Origin: Aradus depressus
Taxonomy: Eukaryota; Arthropoda; Insecta; Hemiptera; Aradidae
Direction of reading: 5' to 3'
NCBI GenBank assembly: GCA_963662175.1
Contig: OY759214.1
Span: forward strand, 78,380,037 to 78,444,036
Length of the DNA stretch: 64,000 nucleotides
The notes under the pieces are model-generated. The model saw only the letters and a list, made by a program, of their open reading frames with translations. It did no database searches and had not been told where the DNA came from. Both the position numbers and the translations under genes were made by a program. This document shows positions 1-10,632 of this stretch, one piece after another. Every line of letters begins with the position of its first letter. Positions within the stretch are counted from its first letter, which is position 1.

Positions 1-947
1 GAGAATTTAAGATTTATTTATAATAATATAATTATAATATGTAATTATATAATAATTTAAGATTTATTTATTGTAATGCTTGGTGCATTTTTGAGAATAT
101 TACCAAATAGCGTATCTAGAGGATTTATTGCAGCTTATTACAAAATAAGGTGTTTCCGGCTTCTACTTATAATATATGATTGTACAGAACATTTTATAAA
201 ATTTATTAATGTTAAATAGATTTGATCTGATGTGCGAAAATTGTTTACTTTTTAATTAACCACCCTATTGTCCAAACTACTCTGTTTTTTTTTGCGTTTA
301 ATTTAATTACATAAATAAATGTAAAATGATTAACAAATCAGCCGCAGATAACAAGAGAGGATCGTCCTGCTCCGTTGCTTCGACTGAGATATATTGAACA
401 GTGTGTGCGCTCCTAATATCGTTAGATTTATCATCAAATCAATCTGAAGATAAATCTGACGATAGATTTGCTTCGTGTATGGGTACCTTAAGGTCTTTAC
501 ATAACTTGAAACGGATTTCTGATCATACAAAAGAAATTGTTAAAATATAGAGTCAACACTTTAATTTTATATTTATATACATTCCTTAGAAAGTACTACT
601 GTAGTTTTCTATTCGAAAGTGGGCTATTAAATAAGTAATAATAATATAACTATAAACAATAAAAAATAATAGTAGGTATAATAATAATAAATGTGCAAAT
701 GAAGGCCTCTAAACTATGGCCTCACCGCCGGACGGCTTATATGGCAAAGTGGCTTAAGCGCCAAATTTAAGAGAAGGCATTTCGGGCACCATACACCGGC
801 ACTGAAAATGTCCATGCCCGGTTCACACCGACTTAATAGCATGATATCCTCACCTAATCAATTAAAATATTTTAATAACCTAGCTATGAAAAAGAGAGAG
901 AAAAAAAGCAATCTCGTAAAGTTTCACTTCCTTTAAATTGTTACTTT
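1..947. other. AT-rich non-coding stretch
   Basis: No gene or recognisable repeat terminus is visible. The sequence is AT-rich with short direct repeats in the first 80 bases (a 'gatttattta' motif recurs). The short open frames lack any family resemblance or codon bias. Confidence 0.5.
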
Positions 948-1780
948 CTTATATCTCTAGTATAAAGAACAATTGTAATCGCGCGAAAATCTGACAAAGT
1001 TTTCAAAGGGATTTCACGTTTCAAAGTCCCCTGAACATGTTTTGAACATTTAAGCGTTGATGACTATGTGCACATGTGATTGGAATTTTGTCTGAGCTGA
1101 AACTTAAGAAATTATTGTAGCTATGAACTTGAAATTTGAAATGAAAATGACACATGTGCTAAATTTGATCTGATTAGATCATGACCGAAATCCGACGAAA
1201 ATGGAGACCACTTTACTTCGGGACCTAAGTACATTTTAGAAGATACCGCTTATATGACCTCATCAAAACTTTCTTCAGATAAAAAAGTGGAGAAAATGGA
1301 AAAAATTTATCGGGCGCACAATTAGCGAGGTATATGCCGAAAATCGTTTAAAAATGGAACCCATTTTTCTAGACGTCTGCTTGATTTAGGCAAAAACTGT
1401 GGTTAATCCTATTGAAAAAATTGTTACAAAAAATCAACCTTATTAAATTTCCAACTATCAAACTATGCCCTCAGATTTGAGATAGGAGCAATAAGACCAA
1501 AGTTATAGCGCCCAAAAGAATGTACAATAAATTTCTTGCTTGTCTTCTTAGCTCAAGATCGCGGGTTCGAAACCCGGTCGAAGCCCTTCAGTTTTTTTTA
1601 TCTGGTAAATGCAAAACCTTTAGCACGCCTGTACACCAAATCAAAGAAAACTGCTAATCCCAACATATTACATACTCACCCATTAACGCCAGTATGAAAT
1701 GATTTTGAAAGGGTGGAGGAGGATGAGTGATCTGTTAGAAACTGCTCGGTATAAGAAAGTCCTATTATGGTCACATCCCT
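948..1780 (+). repeat. Family B repeat, longest copy
   Basis: This is the longest copy of a dispersed non-coding family. It opens with a near-palindrome (ctttcttata, short loop, tataaagaa) and continues with 'ttgtaatcgcgcgaaaat'. It ends near 1775 with 'ataagaaagtcct'. The same order of blocks recurs at 42590-43038 (-), 45895-46235, 50018-50288 and 62945-63412. A SINE fragment lies inside it at about 1548-1640. Confidence 0.7.
1548..1640 (+). repeat. tRNA-derived SINE head fragment
   Basis: It holds 'agctcaagatcg' followed by a B-box-like 'gggttcgaaaccc' and the SINE body start 'tttatctgg'. The 5' A-box half is missing. It matches the head of the fuller SINE copy at 14385-14730. Confidence 0.65.
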
Positions 1781-2255
1781 TTTTTTTTTTTTACTTGATT
1801 CAGTTAAAAAATAGAGGAAGACATTTTTAATGAAACTTTCGTTTCCTAAATAAATTAAAAATGAAATGAAACTAAAAGATTATTAACAGTGAAGAAGTGT
1901 GACCATAGCCTTGCAGAGATTTTCAAGGACAACAGTTTTTTTGTTTTTTTTTGCAGCTGACACGAGGTCTTTAATGGAGAAATCACGTGGCATTCACTGC
2001 ATATAAACTACCTTTTATTACGTAATTAATATAATCTAATCTCATTTATCTTAATGATCATCGCTTTAAAATATATCCTGATGAAATATACACCAGGTTT
2101 TTTATTATTAAAACACAGGACTCGCACTGACTCAAGTGCAGTAGACTCTCGATTACATGGGACTATTGGACAATAGGTCGATGGTTAATCGGGTAATCGA
2201 CATTGCCATATGATAACCCTTCAACTACAGCTACCGTATACATATAAGGAAGGCA

Positions 2256-2452
2256 GGGCGCCGGTAGCTCAGTGGTACGCGTGCTTGCTTACTGAGCTAA
2301 AGATAGCAAATAAACTTGAGCACTCCGTCCTTCGGATGGGACGTTAAGCGATGGTCCCGAGCGTGTACGATGTGAGGTACTCGTTAAAGACCCCTAACCC
2401 CTATCTTAAGTGAATAAAAATTTAGGGTAGGCAAAATTTAGGATTCCCATAG
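2256..2452 (+). repeat. tRNA-derived SINE, 3'-truncated
   Basis: The head 'ggcgccggtagctcagtgg' carries a perfect RNA polymerase III A box (TAGCTCAGTGG). The B-box region is degraded. The body 'ccgtccttcggatgggacg' and 'aaatttagggtaggcaaaat' matches the other copies, but the conserved 3' third is absent. Confidence 0.8.
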
Positions 2453-2499
2453 TAGTAATAAAATAAATAACTTTTGACGAAAATGAGAATGCAACAAAT

Positions 2500-3035
2500 T
2501 TTTGAACAGAATTCGCTCTCCTTTGGCTTTGAAGGCTAATCGTCCGTTTGGGCTATAAAACTCAACACTTCACATAGTAGCTTCTGAATCCTCATACTAA
2601 ATTCTGTGTCGATACTTTCATTACATCGGCAGCTGGAATTTTTGACTTCCCCCCCCCCCCCCCCCCTCTCGACTAATGCCGTAGAAAATTGATAGGTGTT
2701 GTCCTTAAATGACTGAATTAATTACATATGAAATTTCATGTCAATACTTTCATTATAACGGCAGTTATTAGAGTTTTTATGTAAAGCCTACCCCCTAATC
2801 CACCCTTCCCTTTGGCCGATTTGACTGAAAAATCAATACCTAAGAAGGTTCTGGGTACATGTATAAAATTTCGAGTCGATATCTTCATGGTATCGGTAAT
2901 TAACGTATTCAAAAATACAGATTTTTTTTTTTTATTATTGGAATCAGGAGGTTGGAAAACATGAAATTCCGTTGAAAACTCCACAACAAATTTTTGACCG
3001 ATATCATAACTTTTTACTATACCGGCCAAAAATGG
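2500..3035 (-). repeat. Family A repeat (minus)
   Basis: The reverse complement carries the family A blocks in order, such as 'gaatgtatcgacacgaaa'-type motifs and 'ggaatttcatgttttcc'. A run of 18 C (2649-2666) lies inside and is an obvious assembly hazard. Non-coding; the open frame through it has no family. Confidence 0.75.
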
Positions 3036-3254
3036 CTAAAAAGAATTTTAGATATGATAATCTTCTTATACTCATATTCAATATCTGTTCTTCATAACGA
3101 CAGTCCTGATAATACCTACACAAACCCCATGACTTCGAACTGAACGAATGAAAAGATGTGTTTTGTCCGTTGGTTCCCACGCAGTGACTGAATGAATGAG
3201 GCCTGTACCTCAGCTGTCATCAATATATACTATCTGATAAGACCTATTTCTTTT

Positions 3255-3605
3255 AGTTAGTTATTTTGACTCAAGCCCGAGCTTTAATTATAAGGTCATA
3301 TCGCCAACTAAATTCCTCCCCTTTGACCGATTAGACTGAAACTCAATAGGTCCTTATGGGATTTTGGTCACACATATAAAATTTCGTGTCGTTTTTATGT
3401 TAAGCCTCCCCTAACCCCCCCTTCCTTCGGTCGATTTGGCGGAAAAGAGGTGTCATCGTAAGAGGGTTTTGGATTCACATATAAAATTTCGTATCGATAT
3501 ATTCATTCTATCGGGAGTTATCATATTCACAGACTCAGAATTTTTGTTGTCATCTTCGAAATCCAGAGGTCGGAAAAAATAAAATTCCGTTGAAAACTCC
3601 GCATC
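3255..3605 (-). repeat. Family A repeat (minus), with SINE-tail crumb
   Basis: It contains 'aaaatttcgtatcgatat', 'cattctatcgggagttatc' and 'ggaaaaaataaaattccg' in family A minus order. The first ~45 bases resemble the SINE tail ('gactcaagcccgagcttta'). Confidence 0.65.
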
Positions 3606-4340
3606 GCTTTATAAAAGTAAAATACTCAGAAAGGTTTAGTATTCTCAAACCTCAACTCAACTTGAAGAGGCCTCGTTTCAAAACCTACAATACGAAAAAA
3701 AAAAAACTGTACTTATATTTTTCAGAGACAGTCTCGGAAAATCCACATACATAAAAGGTTTTTATAACGGAGACGAGAGGAGACATTTCCAACAAAGAAG
3801 CGTTCCACAATAGCGCTAGGACGGAAAGCTAAAACGTTTCCATGTTTAACATAATGTGTTTGAGGACAACGACGTAGAAAAAAATAACATCAAATGTCCA
3901 ACAATACCAAGGACTGACAGCAGGAGATCGATATGGGAATCACGTAAACGCAGCCTCAGGACTTGTCTAAACTATAGATTGAAAAAATAATATGTTTTTC
4001 AAAAATATACCTAATATGTATATACTTAATTTATACCAGAGCGGAAAATAAATCCCAACATAATATAAGGTGTCGCATTTTATGTTTCAGAGACAGTAGT
4101 AGATAGTAAACATTGTAAACCTGGTGATTATGTTAGAAAAAACTTTTTTATATACCAAAAAAATCGAAAAATTTCAGAGTTGAGAAATAACATTATAATT
4201 CTATAATAAACAAGCACGTATATTTTTTCTTATAAAACAACCGCATGGCGCGACATACACCTCCCCTGAATCATGAGTTTCACTGGTTAGATAGGGGGCA
4301 GAACTTGGTACTCACATCAACTACGAGCATTGCCCACGGT
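3606..4340. other. Non-coding, no recognised feature
   Basis: Only AT-rich sequence is seen, with no open frame above background and no repeat terminus. From about 4240 it grades into the relic at 4341-4610. Confidence 0.4.
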
Positions 4341-4610
4341 CTAGGGCGGTGATGTGGTCGAAGGATCATTCCTTCTCCAAGTTTGTGTGTCGTTAATGAG
4401 AGGGACGACGGACCCCTGGAGGCGGACATCCACTTCTGGCCGGTTCGTACGCTGCCAAAAGCTCTGCACGATTTGTTGAAGCAGCTTCCAACGCGAGACG
4501 CAAGCCGTGCGTAATGTTATAAGCGGGTCGTCGGGCGGTGCAGTGATCAGGCGAAATATCAGTAAGTGACTATTTTCCTTACCTGATACCCAAGAATGGT
4601 TTGCAGTCAA
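4341..4610 (-). pseudogene. BEL/Pao-type integrase C-terminal relic
   Basis: An 89-codon minus-strand open frame contains RWKLLQQIVQSFWQR, followed by GSVVPLIND and a proline-rich stretch. This resembles the C-terminal integrase segment of BEL/Pao LTR retrotransposons, where an RW-x-LVQQIVQ-x-FW block precedes a G-D-L-V-L-I-(K/N)-D strand. No reverse transcriptase, protease or LTR pair is seen nearby, so this is a short decayed fragment. Identification rests on that motif alone and could be wrong in clade. Confidence 0.55.
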
Positions 4611-4664
4611 TAAACTGACATAGTTTATAATATAAACCTAACGATGGTGTTTTTGTTTTTTTTT

Positions 4665-4760
4665 ATTTATGGAATGAGAGGTTCGGAAAACATGAAATTC
4701 TGGTGAAAACCCCAACATGTAATGACCGACTACATAACTTCCCCTATACTAGACACGGGC
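4665..4760 (-). repeat. Family A fragment (minus)
   Basis: A short piece matches the family A 5' region in reverse: 'gttcggaaaacatgaaattc' then 'acttcccctatac'. Confidence 0.6.
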
Positions 4761-5680
4761 GATTTCAGGCCTTTAAGAAGAACAAATCATACTATTTATT
4801 TTTTCTATTTTGCGTTATTTTCAAGATATAAAGTGTTGAACGGGTTTAAATGAGACCCTACAAAAAATTCAAAGGGACACAGATTGCAGTTACAAACATG
4901 AAACAAAATACCACTTTTCAATATTTTTTTACTGACTGTAAATCTATCAGTTAACCATCTCCTACGCCATTGAACTTTCAAAAGCATTGGAGCTTCTCCT
5001 GTCGGTCTTTCGTATTTATTCTTCCTCAAGTCGTTGGGGCTTGAGAGTTTCAAAGTTTGCCCGACTTACTTCGTTGATATTCGAATGAATGTTCAAGTAT
5101 TTGTTTGTATGTGTACAGAGTGAGTGAATAAACCTTGCACCCCCTCCCCTTTGAGCTATACTAGTCTTACTTTAGACACCTTACAATATGGGTCGGGTAA
5201 GAAGTTAGAGAAGAATTACTTTCCCAGCTATACGAAGTATGGTGTAAGTTATGTAATTGGTCAGTAAACCGATATATATATATATATATATTATATTTAT
5301 TTTTCTATCATAAACCTTTCTCTATCACTAGGATATACGAGGTAGCTCACATCATAAAACTACTGCTAATCCTTCTTTCCTTTTTGAAAGGGATGCAAGA
5401 AGAGAGACACCTCTCGCCTAAATCCGCTCAGTTACAATTTCCTTTCTCTTGAGCTACAGCCCCCTTTCAAAGGGATTATCAAACAATCCTAATTGGGATC
5501 CGGGGTTGATTTGGAAATACAAAGATTATTTCTTCACAAGGCATGTTTAATTTAAATTGACATTACTAGATTTAAAAGTTAGTACGGATTATCCTTTAAA
5601 GATTACCAATAACTAATAATGATATCTGTATAAAATACATTATATGTATGTATAAATACTCTCCTGAAATTATCATGTTG
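4761..5680. other. Non-coding with family A 5' hairpin and (TA)n
   Basis: A family A start ('actttcccagctatacgaag', 'gttatgtaattggtcag') lies at about 5217-5262 and runs into a (TA)n tract at 5272-5290. The rest is AT-rich with no recognised feature. Confidence 0.5.
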
Positions 5681-6010
5681 CTTTCCTAGCTACGGGGAGT
5701 TATGTAATCTGTCAGAATTTCGATTTATAACTCAACGGAATTTCTAGTATGCCGATTCTCCGATTCCAATAAATAAATAAATAATTAAATTTCCGGTCTG
5801 TCTGTGTGTTTGTGAACATGATAACTCCAGATGGAAAGAATAAATCAATACGAAATTTTATATGTGCATCCGGAATTCCATAACTTTTTGTATTTCAGTC
5901 GAATTGACCGAGGGAAGGGGAGGATTCAGGGGGAGGGGGGTTTAATTCTTAGTTCATTAATTTATGAAGGGGAAGTACACTGCCAGCGATTCACCCACAC
6001 TTTTTTTTTG
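5681..6010 (+). repeat. Family A repeat
   Basis: A shortened but end-to-end copy: a degenerate 5' hairpin ('ctttcctagctacggggag'), 'gttatgtaatctgtcag', 'cgaaattttatatgtgcatc', and the 3' end 'gccagcgattcaccc' followed by a T run. Confidence 0.75.
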
Positions 6011-6050
6011 TAGCGCAACAAACGTCAGTCTTGAAGTGAACAACAATGTT

Positions 6051-6250
6051 NNNNNNNNNNNNNNNNNNNNNNNNNNNNNNNNNNNNNNNNNNNNNNNNNN
6101 NNNNNNNNNNNNNNNNNNNNNNNNNNNNNNNNNNNNNNNNNNNNNNNNNNNNNNNNNNNNNNNNNNNNNNNNNNNNNNNNNNNNNNNNNNNNNNNNNNNN
6201 NNNNNNNNNNNNNNNNNNNNNNNNNNNNNNNNNNNNNNNNNNNNNNNNNN
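6051..6250. other. Assembly gap (200 N)
   Basis: Exactly 200 N. A round number suggests a placeholder of unknown true length. Open frames spanning it are meaningless. Confidence 0.99.
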
Positions 6251-6430
6251 ATGGGAAAGAAGACGCAGAGCCTTTGTCAAACCTCGGCTTTAAAGTGAGT
6301 GTCCAATGGATTGTTCTTGTTCGAAGCAGTTTTAATTAAAAAAAAAAAAAAAAAAAAAACATTTTCTGAGTACTTTCAAAATCAGTAGAGAAACATATAT
6401 TCATATGTGATAGTAAGATGTTGTGGGACG

Positions 6431-6672
6431 AGATTTCTCATAGAAACAAAAGGTGTAGTCTTTCCAAGGTTTTATTTTAACAGAACCGTTTTTCAACGGA
6501 ACAGCGTTATCATCAGTGGCACATCCCAGCGTAGACGCAGACCTTTAGCCAATAGTCCTTTAGCATCCAGGCTGTACGGCTGGGTTGTGATGATGCTGTT
6601 CCATTGAAAAACGATTCTGGTCAAAAATAAAACACTAACAAAACCAAGTCTCTTGTTTCTATGAGAAACATA
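6431..6672. repeat. Foldback element F1, compact copy
   Basis: Arms of about 85 bp at 6431-6520 and 6578-6672 are imperfect inverted copies. Both read inward from 'tttctcatagaaacaa' to 'ttttattt', 'cgtttttcaa' and 'gcgttatcatcag'/'gatgatgctg'. The short centre also folds ('catcccagc' against 'gctgggttg'). The arms match the ends of the larger element at 12130-13131. On the minus strand the left arm contains CTGATGA...GAAA, a hammerhead-like core. Confidence 0.75.
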
Positions 6673-7764
6673 TATGGTCACATTTCAAATAAGAAAGTTA
6701 AATTTGAAAACCATCATACCGCATGGTTAAAAACCCAACAGAATATTCTATTGAATTCTAGAATTCTAATTCCACCTGAAAAAATAAGGGGAATTTCAAT
6801 TTAGATTTTTTAAAATAACGTTTTAATATGAATGATGGATGTATTTATGTCCACCTTTTATACATATCTATATGAAAACATACAAAATATATGTAAAAAA
6901 ATATATATATTCAGAATTAAAAGGGGAAGACATATTCAACCATTCTTTCGGAGTATGTGCCTAGAGCGATAGTGATTTTAATTTTTAAAGAAAAATTATT
7001 GGTCCTTTGGATTCCATTTTTACGATATATCTACTACTCGAATGCATTAAAAAAACTGTTTCTATAGTGCCCAACATTTTTGAAATTCACTTAGCTCAAT
7101 CTGTAGCTGATAATACTTCTGAATTTCAAGTTCTTGAGTCAAGACGTACACAACCATGAAAAGAATAATTTTTTTATAAGCTTTGAACCCCAAGACAGAT
7201 TAATTACAGATAAGAACTCATTTTCATATTCTTTTAATATAATACAAAAAAATATAATAAATGATTATTATACTTTCAACAAGTTTTTGAGCTGTGAGTT
7301 TTATCTTATTCTTCCGCAAAACAAAAATGTGAAAGAAAAAGAGGAAATTTCTTCCATTAGAAGTTTTTCACTTAAAACTTCTTTTTTATCTTGAGTGATT
7401 ATTATTTATCAACTTTTAAAAAGATTTGAAGAAAAAAACATTGAGATTAGACATTAACAGAGTTTTGTAGGTCAATAAGGCTTCACATTGTTTCTGATTA
7501 TTGGCATTTCCTATCCTCCGACATTCACAAAATACACATTTAATATACAGTATATAATATAAAAATGTATAGAGAAGGTATTCCAATTTAAGAAGACAAT
7601 CCTTCATGGAAGAAAAATATGTAGAATTTTAAAAGAAGGTCACTATGAACCGGTTTTAGAGATTTGCTGATTTAAATTTGGAACAGGCAAATACTTTTAA
7701 AAGGGCAGTCAGAACAGTACAAATAAACGAGGAGACAAAAAAACAAAGAGCAAGGGGGAAAAAA
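6673..7764. other. AT-rich non-coding
   Basis: No recognised feature. Open frames at 7134-7394 (+) and 7416-7607 (-) are low-complexity and show no homologous motif. Confidence 0.45.
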
Positions 7765-7930
7765 GTTGTCGGAGAATCACTGATAATGTACTTTCCCAGA
7801 ACTAATTAATCAACGTAGTTTTCACTCTTCTTCTTATACCAATCGATTTCAATCAATAGTTGAGTAATCAAAAAAGGGTGGCTCAACTCAAAAACCCTGA
7901 TGTATATTACGATATTTTTGTGGGGTTTAT
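7765..7930 (-). repeat. Family A fragment (minus)
   Basis: It starts with the inverted family A 3' end ('gtcggagaatcactgataat', 'gtactttcccag', 'attaatcaacgtagttttca'). It merges with unrelated AT-rich DNA, which makes up the rest of a 115-codon minus frame up to 8153 that I do not regard as a gene. Confidence 0.6.
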
Positions 7931-8244
7931 GGGAAGGTGGAAGCTGAAATAGGCAGAGTGCACAAAAGGGACAGTAGACCGTAATAAAAATAAGAATTTG
8001 GGCAAGTAACTTATTATATTGGTACTTACAAAGTTCAGGGTAACGACTCACATACATAAAAAATAATACACTGGATACTAGAATATTTACAATGAACAGA
8101 ATAGTGCTAACTGGCGAGTGTACAATTGTGAACTGTGACTGATCAAGATACAAAGTTAGAGTGAGTTACAAATTAAGAGTGCTACAAAATGAGAGTAAAA
8201 CTGACAAAACTAGGGTGGCAAAACTAGAGTGCCCAGAGGTTGCC

Positions 8245-8349
8245 TGGGCGGCCATTTATATAGCCCCATAGAATGTTCTGGACCCATGTTCCAGAAGGGT
8301 CTATATATAAATTGTTCTTATGAAGGGTCTATATATAAGTTGTTCTTAT
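8245..8349 (+). promoter_or_regulatory. Heat-shock-element-like motifs between TATA boxes
   Basis: A TATA-like 'atttatatagcc' is followed by GAAtgTTCtgGAc (8271-8283) and TTCcaGAA (8289-8296), which fit the nGAAnnTTCn heat-shock element pattern. A 28-bp tandem duplication (8294-8321, 8322-8349) follows, each unit carrying 'tctatatataa'. The pair 'ttctgga'/'tccagaa' can also form a hairpin. No downstream host gene is seen, so this may belong to a decayed LTR. The function is inferred from motifs only. Confidence 0.35.
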
Positions 8350-8734
8350 TCTATCTCTACAGGTAATACTATTTACATATTTGTATTTCTATATTCTACT
8401 ATATATATTTATTTATCATAATTAAACAATGGCGACTCTTATATAAGAAATATAGAAGGATTTGGAACTTGGCCGTTTCCATATTCGGCCATTGCTTTTA
8501 GAATGTTCGATTTAATCTATTTGTTGTATTCGTTCTACAAGCTTTTATTTGGGTCCATGTGGTTCTACACAATTTTAACATTATATAACTACATCATTAT
8601 TGTACAACATTATATACATACATCATTATATTTTATGTTATACATAAATATTCCCCTAACTATAGGTTTGTGAGAGTGTCAGGGAATTAGGGGCAGGATA
8701 GGGTATATGCATATTATATATACCTATATAATGA
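8350..8734. other. AT-rich non-coding
   Basis: No gene. It contains 'acattatataactacatca' and related near-repeats around 8577-8635 and otherwise nothing recognisable. Confidence 0.4.
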
Positions 8735-8896
8735 CATGTATCGACATGAAATTTAGTATGAGGATTCAGAAGTCCCTGTGTAAGTTATCTATTGATATTT
8801 AGCCAAAACAGACGAACGATATTAGAGAGACAGCGAAAAATTAGTTAATTAATTCGGGGAAGTACATTGCCGATGATTCACTGATGACTTTTTTTT
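8735..8896 (+). repeat. Family A 3' fragment
   Basis: It carries 'tcgacatgaaatttagtatg', 'aggattcagaagtccctgtg', 'attaattcggggaagtacat' and the end hairpin region 'gccgatgattcactgatgac' followed by a T run. Confidence 0.75.
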
Positions 8897-8989
8897 ACAT
8901 TTATAAATAAACTGTTACGTTTTTCCCACCAATCTACTGATTTTTTTTTTCTGTAATAAATAATTTTTAGGTTGTAATACTACTGCAAT

Positions 8990-9545
8990 TCTAACGAAAC
9001 TGAGATAAGGAAGAGAATCTTTGCGGCAAACAAGTGATACTATGGTCTCAGCAAGCACTTCAGGAGCAACCACATATCCAGGCACACTAAATTCGTTCTA
9101 TATGTTCCTCAGTTCTTCTGTATGGCTTAGAAACCTGAACAACTTCGAAAATGAGCGAACAGAGCCTATTGGTGTTCGAAAGGAAGGTTCTGCACAGAAT
9201 ATTTGGAAGAGTGCAAGTAGGCCATGCATGGCGCAGACGCAACAACCAGGAGCTCTACGAACTATACAGAGAACCAGATGTCCTGAAAGTCATGAAGATT
9301 GGGCGGTTAAGATGGCCAGGATGGAAGCTGAGGAAATGCCGAAGAAGCTGCTAATTGAGCCCATTCATGGAGTAAGACGGCGAGGGAGACCTAAGCTGAG
9401 ATAGGCAGAACGGCAGAAGATGCTCGAAACATATTTCGCTTCAGGAACTAAATGGCAGCCGCACAAGATCGAGACAATTGGCGGCTGTTGGTGGAGGAGG
9501 CCAGGACCCGTCACCGGGTTGTAGCGCCATGTTAAAAAAAAAGAC
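8990..9545 (+). pseudogene. LINE retrotransposon ORF2 C-terminal relic
   Basis: Frame-shifting conceptual translation gives fragments typical of the C-terminus of non-LTR (RTE-like) reverse transcriptases. They are ANK-YYGLSKHFRSN, then LLVFERKVLHRIFG, WRRRNNQELYELY, KVMKIGRLRWPG and RRRGRPKLR, ending with AAAQDRDNWRLLVEEA. Several frameshifts and stops show that it is dead. An A-rich tail follows at 9533-9560, consistent with target-primed insertion. A related fragment on the opposite strand lies at 63780-64000. Confidence 0.8.
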
Positions 9546-10217
9546 AAAAAAGACAAAAAATCGACTTAACTGGAGCTTTTATTTATAATTTAGTAGTTAG
9601 AAAGTCGTGAAAATATTATGGATGGACACCCGAGAGAGACCGATATGGAACTATAATAAAGACATAATGCGACCCACAAGTGCAAAAAAAAGCTGCCGAC
9701 CCCTGGTTCAGAGTCATGTTTGAAATGTGTATTGAGTCTAAAGGCTGGCGATTGTGGGGTTAAACCGGTGTGTTTTTGAAGTTATAGCAAGGGCTGGTTA
9801 AATCCCTTTTTTGTGTTTGAAAGTGAGGAGAGGACCCTTGGTTTGAAGTGGACAAGCTCAGCCTTTTGTGGAACTGTCCCTATGGCAACCCTCAGTAGTT
9901 CCGAGTACCAGGAAAATAATAATCTTCCCATTATTAACGTTAGTCCTTTTACCAATTGGGTTTATATTTATATCAGTCAATAGCGGAGTTTGTGTAGTCC
10001 TTTATAATTAATCACGAACACAATTATCTTCTCTTTAATGATTAAAACGAGCGTGAGAAATAGAATTTGTTGATAATAACTGTACCAAAACTTATGACCA
10101 AAAATAAAATTAAAAAATAAATCACCGTCAATGTAATTTCCAGGCCCGAATTAATCAAATATGTTTCCGCTCACCATCACACTGATTTGGTTGAGAAGAA
10201 GAGGGAAGTGAAAAAAC
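9546..10217. other. Non-coding, no recognised feature
   Basis: A mixed-composition region with no ORF or repeat terminus that I can assign. Confidence 0.4.
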
Positions 10218-10436
10218 ATTGAGAACGCCGTCCTTCGGATAAGACGTTAAGCGAGCCTGTACGTCAGTTACTTGTTAATGATCCCTACTCTAGTTGGATA
10301 AAAATTTGGGGCAGGCAAAATTTAGCACTCCACAGTATAGTCGGGCTCATGTCCACCAGAGTGACGAATGAGCGCTCTGGTAATAGGCGATATGACCTCG
10401 TAGTTAAGCCCGGACGAGTCACAATAACTAACAACT
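10218..10436 (+). repeat. tRNA-derived SINE, 5'-truncated
   Basis: It lacks the tRNA head but keeps the body and tail: 'gccgtccttcggataagacg', 'gataaaaatttggggcagg', 'tcgggctcatgtccaccaga' and 'gtaataggcgatatgacctc', ending 'gtcacaataactaac'. Confidence 0.8.
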
Positions 10437-10449
10437 CAAAAAAGGCCTC

Positions 10450-10632
10450 AACTCAAAAGATGTGAATGGGATGTATTGATACGAAATTTTAGTTTTAGGA
10501 TTCTAAAATCCCTGTGTAAATCAACTATTTTTAGCCAAAACGATCGATTGGTTTTAGAGGAACAGCAAAAACTTGAATGATAAATTCATGCTGGGGAAGT
10601 TCATAGCCGATGATTCACAGACGTCTTTAAGT
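10450..10632 (+). repeat. Family A 3' fragment
   Basis: It contains 'gtattgatacgaaatttta', 'taaattcatgctggggaag' and the family A end 'gccgatgattcacag'. Confidence 0.7.

Noticed and set aside
5957..6339. ORFs of about 100 codons across 6046-6293
   Set aside because: They are built mostly from N bases.
7806..8153. 115-codon minus-strand ORF with hydrophobic segments as a membrane protein
   Set aside because: Its 3' half is family A repeat sequence and hydrophobicity follows from AT-rich codons. No family resemblance.
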